A DNA stretch of 64,000 bases from Lithodes maja (GCA_037953745.1 JBAKBP010001395.1:151033-215032), one strand, 5' to 3'; shown: positions 10,171-21,530, counted from the stretch's first letter. Program-made: numbers and translations. The notes: a model not told the origin generated them from the sequence alone.

Positions 10171-10471
10171 GTACAAAGAAGACCAAAAGATACCATATAT
10201 CCTGGAGTGCAAAGTGTGTGATGACCCCGGCAACAGCAGCACCAAAACCGAGCGTGTGGACCCAACCCTAGTGTGGCGCTTCCTGGAGTTGCTGAATTAC
10301 CCCGCGCCCTCCGTGGTGGTGGCGGTGGCGGTGAATCATTGCTCTATCACCGGTCCTATGTTGGAGCGCTACCTGGCCCTACTGTCGCACTCCAGTAGGT
10401 CTGTGGTGGAAGCCGTGGCCAGGGGAATACCGGCCATCGTCTGTCCACTTACTAATAGTCCTCCAAGTCAG
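10171..10471 (+). CDS. Candidate host exon 1 (HEAT/ARM-like peptide)
   Basis: The segment is bounded by an acceptor (TTTCTAG at 10170) and a donor (TCAG|GTCAGT at 10471). After one leading base it encodes 100 residues without a stop. Non-repetitive content and helical pairs such as LVWRFLELLNY, VVVAVAVNHCS and VVEAVARGIPAIVC suggest HEAT/ARM-type repeats, but I cannot name the protein. The exon ends in phase 0 and exon 2 starts in phase 0. It is one of six plus-strand candidates up to about 27.5 kb. Earlier exons would lie outside the window or to the left. No ATG start is implied here. Confidence 0.6.
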
Positions 10472-10742
10472 GTCAGTAGCTACATATTGTTTGTTGAATT
10501 AGTCATCATTATCATCATATTGTTGCAGTATCATACCGGGTACCGGGTATTCATCATTATCTTCAACCAGTCCCAAACTACTTTACTTCTACTTCTAGTA
10601 CTGTTTCACCATTTTGTAATCCCTTCAATTTGATGACATTAATGTTTCATTATAATTGTAGTATGGTACTGGTATTCTTTATTATGCCTGTCTTTCAAAC
10701 ACTCTACCCCATCTTATGTTTTTCTCTTTCTCTGCACCTCAG

Positions 10743-10880
10743 GACTCCAAGAACCTAGTGGTGACGAAGGAAGGTGAGGCGGTCCTGTTCCACCTGAACG
10801 ACCTGGTGAAGGCCAGTGATCCTGCCAGCCCCACACCCAGTAAGACTGTTTTGGCCGTGCTCGAGACTCTACACCATCTG
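10743..10880 (+). CDS. Candidate host exon 2
   Basis: The acceptor is TGCACCTCAG at 10742, after a good pyrimidine tract. It encodes 46 residues in phase 0, with LVVTKEGEAVLFHLNDLVKA and TVLAVLETLHHL, again helical. Two donors are possible: CTG|GTTAAG at 10880 (phase 0) or TTAA|GTACGT at 10885 (two bases over). The join to exon 1 is in phase (SQ|DS). The protein is not recognised. Confidence 0.6.
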
Positions 10881-10939
10881 GTTAAGTACGTTGAGCAAGG
10901 ATGAGTAGATTAGGTTTGGTGAATTTCTTAAATATCTGA

Positions 10940-11148
10940 ACAAGTGTGAAATTTTTCATAATGGCCGACTGCAGTGGTTTGGCCATGTGGAGAGAATGGA
11001 TGAGGGCGATTAGGTGAACCGCGTTAGACATCTGGAAGTGGCCGGAAGGACAACAGTTGGTAGATCGAGGAAGATCTGGGACGGAGTCAGGATGTAGAAA
11101 AAAACTCAAGGTTAGGGGACTTACAGGATTCTGCAAGGGACTGTGTAG
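10940..11148 (+). pseudogene. RTE-like LINE C-terminal fragment
   Basis: One frame reads RLQWFGHVERMDEGD, a stop, then NRVRHLEVAGRTTVGRSRK. This is the conserved end of RTE-like and related LINE proteins (compare RWFGHMERMESER at about 58100). The fragment is only about 200 bp, with stops, and leads straight into the ATC microsatellite. Confidence 0.65.
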
Positions 11149-11172
11149 TATCATCATCATCATCATCATCAT
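11149..11172. repeat. (ATC)n microsatellite shared by two LINE tails
   Basis: About eight ATC units. It is the 3' tail of the minus-strand LINE to the right and directly follows the plus-strand LINE fragment to the left, so the second insertion may have primed on the first tail. Confidence 0.8.
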
Positions 11173-12064
11173 CTCCGACGCCTTGCTTCCCCCTGGGAAA
11201 CCCCCACTAGAGGATGGCCATGACAGAAACGTCTCCAAGCTACTTTGTCAAGACATGCCTCCTTTGCCCGTGCCACAATGCCCCTTCCACTACGTGGAAG
11301 TTTTTCTTCAATATATTTTTCCACTTTCTTTTCCCATACCATAGGTGGTCTTCCACTACTAGCGGTTCCACTCACCTGACTCCCATATATCTTTCTTGGC
11401 ATTCTGTCTTCATCCATTCTCTGAACATGACCATACCACCTCAAAGTACTTCTCTTTATCCACTCAACCACACCACAATCAATGCCCAAAGCCTGCTCTT
11501 CCATTCCAAAGGACTCGTACACTTCCCTATTACTTGGCCCATCTAGCCTATTCATGCCAGCTGCCATTCTGAAAAAGCTCATCTCCACAGCTCTTAGTTT
11601 GAAGAGGTCCTCGTCACTTGCCGTCCATGTCTCGCTTCCATACGAGAGTGTTGGGAGCAGCACACTGTTTCTCAGTGACTTTTTGACTTCCTGGCTAACC
11701 ATTCTTCCTTTGAGAATACTATCAAGTTCTCCAATCACTTTTCTCCCTTGCATTTTTCTCTCTTTTATCTCACTCTCCATTTTACCATATTTGCATAGTA
11801 CAACTCCCAAATACTTGAAACTTTCAACCTCTTCTAGTACTTCATTTTTCAATTTTATTTTACAACTTTTCTTGTGTTCTTTCTTGATTCTATATTTTTC
11901 CTTAAAATCTATAGTTTCATGCATTCTTCTCTCAAACACCATTACCTTACATTTCCCTACATTGACCTTTAACTTTTTCTTTTCACATACCCTGTCAAAG
12001 TCAGTGACCACTCTCTGAAGTTCTTCAGCATTTTCCGCCAACAGGACTGCATCGTCCGCATATA
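11169..12064 (-). pseudogene. RTE-like LINE ORF2, RT catalytic box and C-terminal part
   Basis: It continues the preceding ORF after the deletion. On the minus strand LYADDAVLLAENAEEL carries the catalytic YADD (about 12060), followed by LKVNVGKCKVMVFE, SFKYLGVVLCKYG, LLPTLSYGSETWT and LRWYGHVQRMDEDR, the standard thumb and C-terminal blocks. The frame runs to the GAT tail. It is separated from the upstream RT part by a deletion and frameshift near 12070. Confidence 0.85.
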
Positions 12065-14600
12065 GGCATGTTAAAATCTTCCATGTTCTTCCCTCTGATT
12101 CCAGTCTACACTTTCACTTAACTTATCCCCTACCTTCACATTTGCCATTGCATTCCTATAAAAAGATTTTACTGCCATTAGCAACTTTCCTCCCACACCA
12201 TATACTGTTAACACATCCCACAGGCCCTCCCAGTCTACTTTGTCGTAGGCTTTTTCCAAATCCATGAATGCTGCAAAGAGTTTTCTGTTTTTGGCCAGAT
12301 ACTTCTCTACCAACAATCGCATTGAGGCTATCTGGTCAACGCAGCCCCTGCCCTTTCTGAAACCTCCCTGTTCCTCGCCTATTTTGTCATCCGTTATCTT
12401 CTGTAGCCTCTGTGTTACTACTCTTGCGTGTACCTTTCCAGGTATGCTAAGCAAGCTAATTCCCCTATAATTCTTACACTCTTCTTTACTACCCTTCCCT
12501 TTGTACAAGGGTACTATCACTGCTTTCCTCCAGTCCTCTGGTACACTTTCCTTTTCCCATGCTAATTTACATAACCTATGCATTATGTCAACAGCTTCTT
12601 CTCCTCCATATCTCAGCATTTCACCTGGGATGTTATCTACTCCAGTAGCTTTGCCCATTTTAAGTCTATTGATTGCTTCTTTTACTTCTTCTCTGCTTAT
12701 CTGGCTTTCAACTACCCTGTTTATTCTACCTCTCTCCATTCCTATGGATGAGATCTTTGCCTTCCCCCTACTCTTTACAGCTAAGCTACTAAAATGATCT
12801 TTCCATACTTTCACCACACCATCACCCTCTACCACTTCCCCATTCATGTCCCTCATCCTACCACCTGAGACACTCTCAGTCTTCTTCCCTCTGGCTTCTT
12901 TCACAGCTCTGTAGTATGCTTTCCTGTCATTCAGAAACTGTTCACTAATCTTTCTCCCATATGCCTCATCTGTCTTCCTTTTAGCGTCTTGTATCGCCCT
13001 CTTCACTCTTTGTTTCAAATTTTTATATTCTTCTTTCCTCGCATCTCTAGTTTCTCTAGGTATATTCTTTTGCAGCATACTCTTTCTGAACTCTTTCTTC
13101 TTTTTCACTATTTCTTCTATCTCTTTACTAAACCATGCGTTACCTTTCTTCTTCCACATTTTAAAGGTTTTCTTCCCACATACTTTCTCAGCTGCTTTAA
13201 TCATGGAGTCTCTTGTACCTTTCCATACTTCGTCTACAGTATTTCCCAGATCTATCATAACATCCATGTCCTTTATAGGCTCTTTCAGGATGTCCTTGTA
13301 TTTTGTTGCATTACATTCTTCATTTAATTTTCTCACATTTATTCTCTCTACTGTCAGTTTTCTCTCTTTCCTCTCATATTTCCACTCTTTCCTTATCCTC
13401 ACTTTTGTCAGCACTGTATAGTGGTCTGATCCCGTCAGCATACCTCTTACAGCTTTTGAATCTAAAATTCTTCCTTTTAGTCCGGAGTCCATCATGGCGT
13501 AGTCAATTAGAGATTTCTGTTCCTGCTCACCTTCACCTCTGTGCCATGTATATCTATGAATGTGACGATGTTCAAAAAATGTGTTAGCCAGAAACATCTC
13601 TCTCTCCGCACACACTTCTAAAAGGAAGTCACCATTCATATTCCTACCCTCCACACCCCATTTACCCACTATACCTTCTATCTCCTCGTTTCCAACTCTA
13701 CCATTCATGTCGCCTACTAATATTACTTGTGTACACTCTTGCCTTTCTCTTATACATTTATTGACTTTATTCCAAAATGTTCTATTTTCTTCCGCACCTT
13801 TCCCAGTTTCTTGGTTGACTGGTGCATAGACACACATAAAAGTATACCTATCTATCCCAATCTTGCACTCACACCATACAATTCTTGAGTCCACGCATCC
13901 ATAGTTTTTCACACACTTCCTCAACCTTTCTGACAAAATTACTGCTACCCCTTCCTTTTTCTTACGTTTATATCCTGCATCCAATCCAGACCAGACAACC
14001 CATCCTTCCCCACCCCACAAATCATGCTCACTCTCACCATCCCACACTCCAGAACCCAACAGGTGCGTCTCACCTACCCCACACACATCCACACATCCAT
14101 CTTTAAGCTCTCGCATCAGACACTCTCTCTTGCTAAAATCATTTATGCCATTGGCATTGAAGGCACAGACACGGAGCACGCTTTCCTTCACCCGAACGAC
14201 GTTTCCACCACTTTTCTGCTTTGTTCCTCCACCCCCGAGGGGGTCCTGGCCGGCAGCATACCGAGCACAGTTGCTTCCCAGGAGGACTTGGGGCCTGGAC
14301 ATAATGCCTCCAAACAGGGTGCCGGATTGTCAAAAGTATACTAAAAGAAAAACTAAAAACTGATACCAACATCAGTAAAAAAACATACAACACAGTAAAA
14401 ATTAAAATATTAAGAAGATAGGGAGAACAAAAATATACAGGGGACAACAGAAATATAGTTACAAGGGGGATAATTTTTATAGTGGAAATTAAAAGAGGAT
14501 TTAAAATTAAAAACAAAGTGTGCTGCTGAAGAAAATAGCACACCCGCCCTCCCCTTTAGTTCCACCGTCAAGCAAAAATAGTATCGAGAGCGGCAATCAG
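11173..14600 (-). mobile_element. RTE-like LINE, near full length with internal deletion
   Basis: Minus-strand LINE with endonuclease and RT, a (GAT)n tail at 11149-11172 and a 5' leader at about 14303-14600. RTE-type elements have short 3' UTRs and microsatellite tails. The clade call (RTE/RTE-X-like) is from motif style. Confidence 0.8.
12071..14302 (-). pseudogene. RTE-like LINE ORF2, endonuclease and RT N-terminal part
   Basis: A 743-residue frame. The endonuclease motifs are CAFNANGINDFSKRE near the start, DVCGVGETHLLG (catalytic Glu), FMCVYAPVN, ILVGDMNGRVG, KSLIDYAMMDS and TGSDHYTVL. The RT begins with KATGVDNIPGEMLRYGG, then VIVPLYKGKG, NYRGISLLSIPGK, EEQGGFRKGRGCVDQI and FMDLEKAYDKVDWEGL. 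The frame ends at 12071 where the expected block between the palm motifs (GLRQGC-type) is missing. The rest of the protein resumes at about 12064 in another frame. This is an internal deletion, so the copy is inactive. Confidence 0.85.
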
Positions 14601-14619
14601 TTGATCAAGGCTGATATTA

Positions 14620-14775
14620 ACAGTGTTGGTGGTGTAATGGTTTAGATGCTTATGTTCTGGGTGTGGTATCCCGAGTTCGAATCCTGGGAGTATCATGTGC
14701 TTTCATTAGTTTATTCTATTACATTGGGGTTTGCAATGGAGGATTAATGTTAAGAATGGGGTGTTCCTTAAATTC
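14620..14775 (+). repeat. tRNA-like SINE-type repeat
   Basis: Box A (TGGTGTAATGGTTTAGATG) at about 14631 and box B (GAGTTCGAATCC) at about 14676, followed by TGCTTTCATTAGTTTATTC. It resembles the repeat at 26690 but is diverged. A real tRNA is unlikely because the acceptor stem does not close. Confidence 0.65.
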
Positions 14776-14791
14776 TTATGTTATGTTGTGT

Positions 14792-15190
14792 TATGTTGTT
14801 GTTGTTGTTGTTTTTCCTCAAGCTGCCTGGCCGAACAGCCCCAAGGCCCCGAGCAAGGCCAAGGCCGTAACCGAGCGCCCCCACAGAACCCTCCCTGCCG
14901 ACCACAATAAAGCCTGGGTGACCGAAGCCACTCCATGGCGGGGAGCTGAGGAGGGTGCGGAAACGCCCGGGAAACCAAAGCCCCACCCAGGGCCCTGTGC
15001 CCCTCAGCAATTATGAAGAGAAAGTTGAGGGGCAAAGGAAAGATGTGACGCTTTGGCTTCCAATCTTGGTAGATTAGGAGGTCAATCCACGCAAGAGACG
15101 CCGTCACTTGAGATCTAGAAAATATATAAGTAAAAGGAACAGTCAGAGTAAGCTATGGGTATGGCAGAGATCGCTCAGTTCTCACTCTGA
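14792..15190 (-). mobile_element. SINE with LINE-derived 3' tail, copy 1
   Basis: On the minus strand it starts near 15185 (GGTCTATCAGAGTGAGAACT) and ends with GGGGCTGTTCGGCCAGGCAG, CTTGAGG and an (AAC)n-type tail at 14797-14815. No convincing tRNA boxes. The last 50-60 bp match the 3' end of the LINE at 15203-15654. Other copies: 24617-25520 (interrupted), 42551-42748 and a short tail at 24221-24282. Confidence 0.75.
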
Positions 15191-15202
15191 TAGACCAACA
15201 TG

Positions 15203-15654
15203 TTATGTTGTTGTTCCCTAAGCTGCCTGGCCGAACAGCCCCGAGTCCCTGAGGAAGGCCATGGCCACGATCGGGCTTTCCCACAGAGCTCTCATTGAGT
15301 GTAGATTGTGTTGTTGGCGCATGTGGTTGTATGAAATGCAGTCTTCTATGATGTGTTTAATGGTATGGGGTCCTGTGTTACATCCCGGGCAGGTGTCGAC
15401 GACGGAGTCATCCAGCCTCTTCCGATAGCTCAGGAGAGCTGGATGGTGTCCGCATCTCAGCCTGGCCAGGTGGACTCTGTTCTCGCGAGGAAGGGAGGAT
15501 TCAGAAGGATGGATTTCGGGAGGTCGTGCTTGCAGCTGCGTGTTGTCTGTGAGTGAGTGGATGGATCGACGAGAGAAATGAGTATGGATGTGCTTCTGGA
15601 AGTTGGTTCGGGGTGGGCAGGGAGGGAGAGAGGACAGTAATTGTGTGTGCTGGG
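15203..15654 (-). pseudogene. I/R1-type LINE C-terminal end with zinc knuckle
   Basis: On the minus strand the frame reads VHLARLRCGHHPALLSYRKR, then TCPGCNTGPHTIKHIIEDC (a CX2CX8HX4C knuckle) and ends FLRDSGLFGQAA before a stop and an AACAACAAC-type tail. This is the usual C-terminus of I/Jockey/R1-like ORF2. Its upstream part continues at 16677-17690 beyond an inserted CR1 fragment: the two halves read across the insertion with a sensible linker. The 3' end is shared with the SINE at 14792-15190. Confidence 0.75.
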
Positions 15655-16676
15655 TGTTTCTTACAGTTTCTTACAGTAGATCCTCTGGAAAAAGGCAAAC
15701 TAGGCCTGTGTATCTAGCTCAGTACCAGTACTTGCACTGCTGCGGTCGTTCACGGTGTTGGCGGCGGCGGTAGCAGACGCAACATTTTTACTATTCTGTA
15801 TTTTTGCTTTATAATCAAACTTCAAATCTTGTCTTCCCCATGCTTTATCAAGATTACTTTCAAACTCCCTTATTGATTCGGAATCGACTACATACTGGGG
15901 CAGTGCGTTCCACTCATTTACCACTCTATCACAAAATGAGTTCTTTGCCTTCTCAAGCCTATTTCTTTCTTTGTAAATTTTCTTAAGGGTGTCCTCTCAT
16001 TCTTGTTCCCTCCCGCATCAAGAAGATACCTTCACACACATCCTCATCATACTTTCCTGGCACTATCTTAAAAGTCTCTTATCATATCCCCTCTCTTTCT
16101 CCTATATGCCAGTGTCGGAAGCCCCAGTGTCCTCAACCTCTGCTCATAGCCCGCGTTCTTCAACGTTGGTACTAGCTTGCTAGCTCTCCTCTGCACTTTC
16201 TCCACTGCTTCTATATCCTTTACCATATATGGAGCCCACACCTGGTTCGCATATTCCAGGTGCGGCCTAACCAGCGCTGTATAGAGATTCCTGAATATTT
16301 CTTCGTCAAGTGACACAAATGTCCTCCTTATCAGCCCTACAATTCTATTGGCTTTGTTTAGCTTTTCCGCTAAATGTTCTGAGAAATTTAACTTATTGTC
16401 TATCACTACTCCTATATCCTTTTCTGCATTCACTTCCTCCATCACTTCATACATACTGTATCCTACCTTGTCTATCTTGCTTGTCCCAATCTGCATGTAC
16501 TTGCATTTTTTTGGATGAAAAGGCATTAACCAATGCTCAGACCATCCCTTCATGCCCTCCACATCTCCTTGAAGCAAACCCACATCTTCCTTACTCCTCA
16601 CTCTCCTATACAGCTAAGTGTCATCCGCATACAGGTATACCTCACTTCCATTAGTTATAACTTCAGGTAAGTTGTT
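15655..16676 (-). pseudogene. CR1-like LINE 3' fragment inserted in another LINE
   Basis: The minus-strand fragment begins in the RT palm (LPEVITNGSEVYLYADDT, with a stop just after the YADD box). It continues through CKYMQIGTSK, EKDIGVVIDNKLNFSEH, RPHLEYANQVWAPYM, EKVQRRASKLVPTL and NEWNALPQYVVDSESI. It ends in the tandem tail CTGTAAGAAA at 15655-15680. A frame disruption falls between 15924 and 16068. It is 5'-truncated and has the tail type of CR1/L2 LINEs. Confidence 0.8.
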
Positions 16677-17690
16677 GAGGCTGCTGCCAGGAATTGAGTG
16701 CCTCTCATGTCCAGATGGTCTTTGACTTTGAGGATTTTGGTTTCTTGATGTAGGTGATCTGTGGGTCCAGTAGCTGTGCAGCCTGTAATGGTCTTTAGGG
16801 CTTTGATTTGAATACAGTAGTCTGTAAGGTCTTATGGTGTGTTTCAGCTAGGTTAGAAGCCCAGGCTGGGCTTGCGTATTCCATCACTGATCTTATGTAT
16901 TGTTTATAAACTGTGGTGGAGGTTTCTTTGTTGTGTCCAAATTTTGTGTGAGCAAGTGACCTGAGGGCGTTAAGTCTGGGTGTCAGTTTCTTTTCCCAAA
17001 CTTGACTACTTCCTTTAACGTGACGATAGTGCGTTGTTATATGTGCGATTAGTTTGCTTGGGAAACAGATTAACTTGCTCATGTAGTAATGTACACCCTA
17101 TGTGGTGGATTGTGTTCTTTTATTTAATAATTTTCATTTTAGTAAGCGTTGTTTCCACATAGCGATTTTGATAATTTAATTTGACTTTATATTGTCCTTG
17201 TCCCAATTTTGGTTTGTTTAGTTTGCAAGTTTTACATTTTAATGTTTGTGGTGTGCTGTTTGAATGTCATATGAGTATCATATGTTACTCTAGGATTTTG
17301 TGTGTGTGTGTATGTGTTAGGGGTGTGTTGTTTATGGTGAGTTGAGGGATGTATTCGTGTTCTGTCCAGCTTGTGAGCAGGGTTGCGGTGGATTTGGCTG
17401 GAGCTAGATTAAGTCTGTTTGTAGTGCATCAGCCATGTAGTGTGTTGAGATAGGGTTGAAGGAGATCTGTTGCTCTTTTTGGGTCATGGTGTGTGCATGT
17501 GAGTGTTATGTCATCTGCATAGGAGGCTAAGTTTATTTGGGGCGTATTGGGTGTAGTTATATTGTGCATGTACAGATTGAAGAGTGCGGGCGATAGGACG
17601 GATCCTTGTGGGACTCCGTTTGGAAAGTTTCTGATTCTAGATGACTGACCGGCAAAAGATACGTGTGCACATCTGCCTGCTATGTTGTGT
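16677..17690 (-). pseudogene. I/R1-type LINE RT fragment
   Basis: On the minus strand NGVPQGSVLSPALFNLYMHN (about 17610) and LASYADDITLTCT (about 17520) mark the RT. The frame then decays with several stops. It recovers near 17082 with KLTPRLNALRSLAHTKFGHN, VYKQYIRSVMEYASPAW and KILKVKDHLDMRGTQFLAA. The final codons meet the CR1 insertion at about 16676 and resume at 15654. The element is 5'-truncated at about 17690. Confidence 0.75.
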
Positions 17691-17770
17691 TATGTTAAAG
17701 GTACTGGTGATGTTCTTATGCTATACTAAGGGTACCACTAATTTGTTTTATGTATTGTACTCAACTTCAG

Positions 17771-17942
17771 GGTACCACTATGAGGCCTAACCTGCGGTGT
17801 GGTGGTACTGTTGGTGAGATGCCTGGTGATGCGAGACAGGACAGCCTCAGCACTGGCTCACCTCGCACTACACACTCTGGCCGCTTCTCTCTCTAACACA
17901 CCCCGGGACCTCTACACCAGGCACAGGGACACTCTCGCTCAG
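17771..17942 (+). CDS. Candidate host exon 3
   Basis: One frame encodes CLVMRDRTASALAHLALHTL followed by SNTPRDLYTRHRDTLAQ, and ends at a donor (CTCAG|GTATAG) at 17942 in phase 0. The acceptor is uncertain. CTTCAG at 17770 has the best context, but a TGA lies in this frame at 17780, so the true start is probably later (about 17818 or 17838), or an exon is missing between. The helical content matches exons 1, 2 and 4, and the join to exon 4 is in phase. 17691-17770 holds nothing recognisable. Confidence 0.5.
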
Positions 17943-18396
17943 GTATAGCTCTACTTCACTTTTAAGGGGACATGGCCCGGTTTTCTGGACCCCCTTCTCC
18001 CTCATGTTTAGCCCCACTAGTTTTGAGATTATAAGACGTTCGCCCCATAAGTTTGGCAATTTTAACACCTTTCGCCCCATTTCGTTGTCAATTTTAAGAC
18101 CTTTCATGCCATTTATTTGTCTATTTTTTTGCTGGCGAGCGATAGCGAGCCTGCATTTTTAAGAGGAACCGGCCTTTGGCCAGGACATTTTTCTACCAAA
18201 AAATTTACAAATTTATCTTGAAGGGGGGTCTAGGGGGTGTTTTTCTAAGCTTGATGGAAGTCTAGGGAGGAAACTAAAAAAAATATATGAATAAATGAAT
18301 TAATAGATCAAACAAACGGCCAGTCTCCTCTTAATACTCAACCCTTTCAATATTGGGATGCCATCCGTAATTTTATTCTGGTGACCATTTAATGAT
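17943..18396. other. Intron-like DNA with a low-copy dispersed repeat
   Basis: No gene is seen. The part at about 18185-18290 (AAATTTACAAATTTATCTTG, GTCTAGGGAGGAAACTA) is a diverged copy of 22570-22690, so it belongs to an unclassified dispersed repeat. Confidence 0.5.
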
Positions 18397-21193
18397 TTTA
18401 TACAGTTTAAGAAGGACCTCAGGCTATATTCATGACCCATTTATACAGTTTAAGAAGGACCTCAGGCTATATTCATGACCCATTTATACAGTTTAAGAAG
18501 GACCTCAGGCTATATTCATGACCCATTTATACAGTTTAAGAAGGACCTCAGGCTATATTCATGACCCATTTATACAGTTTAAGAAGGACCTCAGGCTATA
18601 TTCATGACCCATTTATACAGTTTAAGAAGGACCTCAGGCTATATTCATGACCCATTTATACAGTTTAAGAAGGACCTCAGGCTATATTCATGACCCATTT
18701 ATACAGTTTAAGAAGGACCTCAGGCTATATTCATGACCCATTTATACAGTTTAAGAAGGACCTCAGGCTATATTCATGACCCATTTATACAGTTTAAGAA
18801 GGACCTCAGGCTATATTCATGACCCATTTATACAGTTTAAGAAGGATCTCAGGCTATATTCATGACCCATTTATACAGTTTAAGAAGGACCTCAGGCTAT
18901 ATTCATGACCCATTTATACAGTTTAAGAAGGACCTCAGGCTATATTCATGACCCATTTATACAGTTTAAGAAGGACCTCAGGCTTTATTCATGACCCATT
19001 TATACAGTTTAAGAAGGACCTCAGGCTATATTCATGACCCATTTATACAGTTTAAGAAGGATCTCAGGCTATATTCATGACCCATTTATACAGTTTAAGA
19101 AGGACCTCAGGCTATATTCATGACCCATTTATAGTTTAAAAAGGATCTCAGGCTATATTCATGACCCATTTATACAGTTTAAGAAGGACCTCAGGCTATA
19201 TTCATGACCCATTTATACAGTTTAAGAAGGACCTCAGGCTATATATTCATGACCCATTTATACAGTTTAAGAAGGACCTCAGGCTATATTCATGACCCAT
19301 TTATACAGTTTAAGAAGGACCTCAGGCTATATTCATGACCCATTTATACAGTTTAAGAAGGACCTCAGGCTATATTCATGACCCATTTATACAGTTTAAG
19401 AAGGACCTCAGGCTATATTCATGACCCATTTATACAGTTTAAGAAGGATCTCAGGCTATATTCATGACCCATTTATACAGTTTAAGAAGGACCTCAGGCT
19501 ATATTCATGACCCATTTATACAGTTTAAGAAGGACCTCAGGCTATATTCATGACCCATTTATACAGTTTAAGAAGGACCTCAGGCTATATTCATGACCCA
19601 TTTATACAGTTTAAGAAGGACCTCAGGCTATATTCATGACCCATTTATACAGTTTAAGAAGGATCTCAGGCTATATTCATGACCCATTTATACAGTTTAA
19701 GAAGGACCTCAGGCTATATTCATGACCCATTTATACAGTTTAAGAAGGATCTCAGGCTATATTCATGACCCATTTATACAGTTTAAGAAGGACCTCAGGC
19801 TATATTCATGACCCATTTATACAGTTTAAGAAGGACCTCAGGCTATATTCATGACCCATTTATACAGTTTAAGAAGGACCTCAGGCTATATTCATGACCC
19901 ATTTATACAGTTTAAGAAGGACCTCAGGCTATATTCATGACCCATTTATACAGTTTAAGAAGGACCTCAGGCTATATTCATGACCCATTTATACAGTTTA
20001 AGAAGGACCTCAGGCTATATTCATGACCCATTTATACAGTTTAAGAAGGACCTCAGGCTATATTCATGACCCATTTATACAGTTTAAGAAGGACCTCAGG
20101 CTATATTCATGACCCATTTATACAGTTTAAGAAGGACCTCAGGCTATATTCATGACCCATTTATACAGTTTAAGAAGGACCTCAGGCTATATTCATGACC
20201 CATTTATACAGTTTAAGAAGGACCTCAGGCTATATTCATGACCCATTTATACAGTTTAAGAAGGATCTCAGGCTATATTCATGACCCATTTATACAGTTT
20301 AAGAAGGACCTCAGGCTATATTCATGACCCATTTATACAGTTTAAGAAGGACCTCAGGCTATATTCATGACCCATTTATACAGTTTAAGAAGGACCTCAG
20401 GCTATATTCATGACCCATTTATACAGTTTAAGAAGGACCTCAGGCTATATTCATGACCCATTTATACAGTTTAAGAAGGATCTCAGGCTATATTCATGAC
20501 CCATTTATACAGTTTAAGAAGGACCTCAGGCTATATTCATGACCCATTTATACAGTTTAAGAAGGATCTCAGGCTATATTCATGACCCATTTATACAGTT
20601 TAAGAAGGACCTCAGGCTATATTCATGACCCATTTATACAGTTTAAGAAGGACCTCAGGCTATATTCATGACCCATTTATACAGTTTAAGAAGGACCTCA
20701 GGCTATATTCATGACCCATTTATACAGTTTAAGAAGGACCTCAGGCTATATTCATGACCCATTTATACAGTTTAAGAAGGACCTCAGGCTATATTCATGA
20801 CCCATTTATACAGTTTAAGAAGGACCTCAGGCTATATTCATGACCCATTTATACAGTTTAAGAAGGATCTCAGGCTATATTCATGACCCATTTATACAGT
20901 TTAAGAAGGACCTCAGGCTATATTCATGACCCATTTATACAGTTTAAGAAGGACCTCAGGCTATATTCATGACCCATTTATACAGTTTAAGAAGGACCTC
21001 AGGCTATATTCATGACCCATTTATACAGTTTAAGAAGGACCTCAGGCTATATTCATGACCCATTTATACAGTTTAAGAAGGACCTCAGGCTATATTCATG
21101 ACCCATTTATACAGTTTAAGAAGGACCTCAGGCTATATTCATGACCCATTTATACAGTTTAAGAAGGACCTCAGGCTATATTCATGACCCATT
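18397..21193. repeat. 43-bp satellite array, about 65 units
   Basis: The unit begins TTTATACAGTTTAAGAAGGA and continues CCTCAGGCTATATTCATGAC CCA, 43 bp. About 65 head-to-tail units are nearly identical. The main variant is GACCTC to GATCTC, seen at ten positions. One unit lacks CA (about 19131) and one has an extra TA (about 19243). Because 43 is not a multiple of three, no long frame is created. Confidence 0.97.
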
Positions 21194-21270
21194 TTATAAG
21201 TGGAGGATTTGTATTGGATTTTATTAAGTGCTAAGAGTTATCATGTAAAATAGAGGGATTTGGGTTACTG

Positions 21271-21484
21271 AAGCCGGTATCACACCAGAGCTTTTATAGT
21301 CAACATTCCATGATCAACATTTTTCTGGTAACATTTCTGGAATATTTTGCACTGGTATCGAACACTAGACTGATGATAGATGAATTTAGGTGACACAAAT
21401 ATATTAAATGTTGACTTCATAAGCTGCCAGACCAGTGTTAAGGATATATGTTGAGGGAAAAAGCGCTCGTGTGATACCAGCTTT
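21271..21484. mobile_element. MITE family 1, copy 1
   Basis: About 214 bp, with terminal inverted repeats AAGCCGGTATCACACCAGAG and GTGTGATACCAGCTTT. The interior motif GACCAGTGTTAAGGAT is shared with the other two copies. No ORF. Confidence 0.85.
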
Positions 21485-21530
21485 ATTTTGGTGTTCATTT
21501 TGCTGTTGCTAATTGAATAGTAGACTTCAC

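Noticed and set aside
12989..14344. Several plus-strand frames rich in Ser, Leu and Phe
   Set aside because: They are antisense shadows of the minus-strand RTE-like LINE.
14629..14700. Functional tRNA gene
   Set aside because: Box-like motifs only. It belongs to a dispersed repeat, and the cloverleaf is not supported.
18397..21193. CRISPR array
   Set aside because: The repeats are contiguous 43-bp units with no unique spacers, in a eukaryotic setting with no cas genes.
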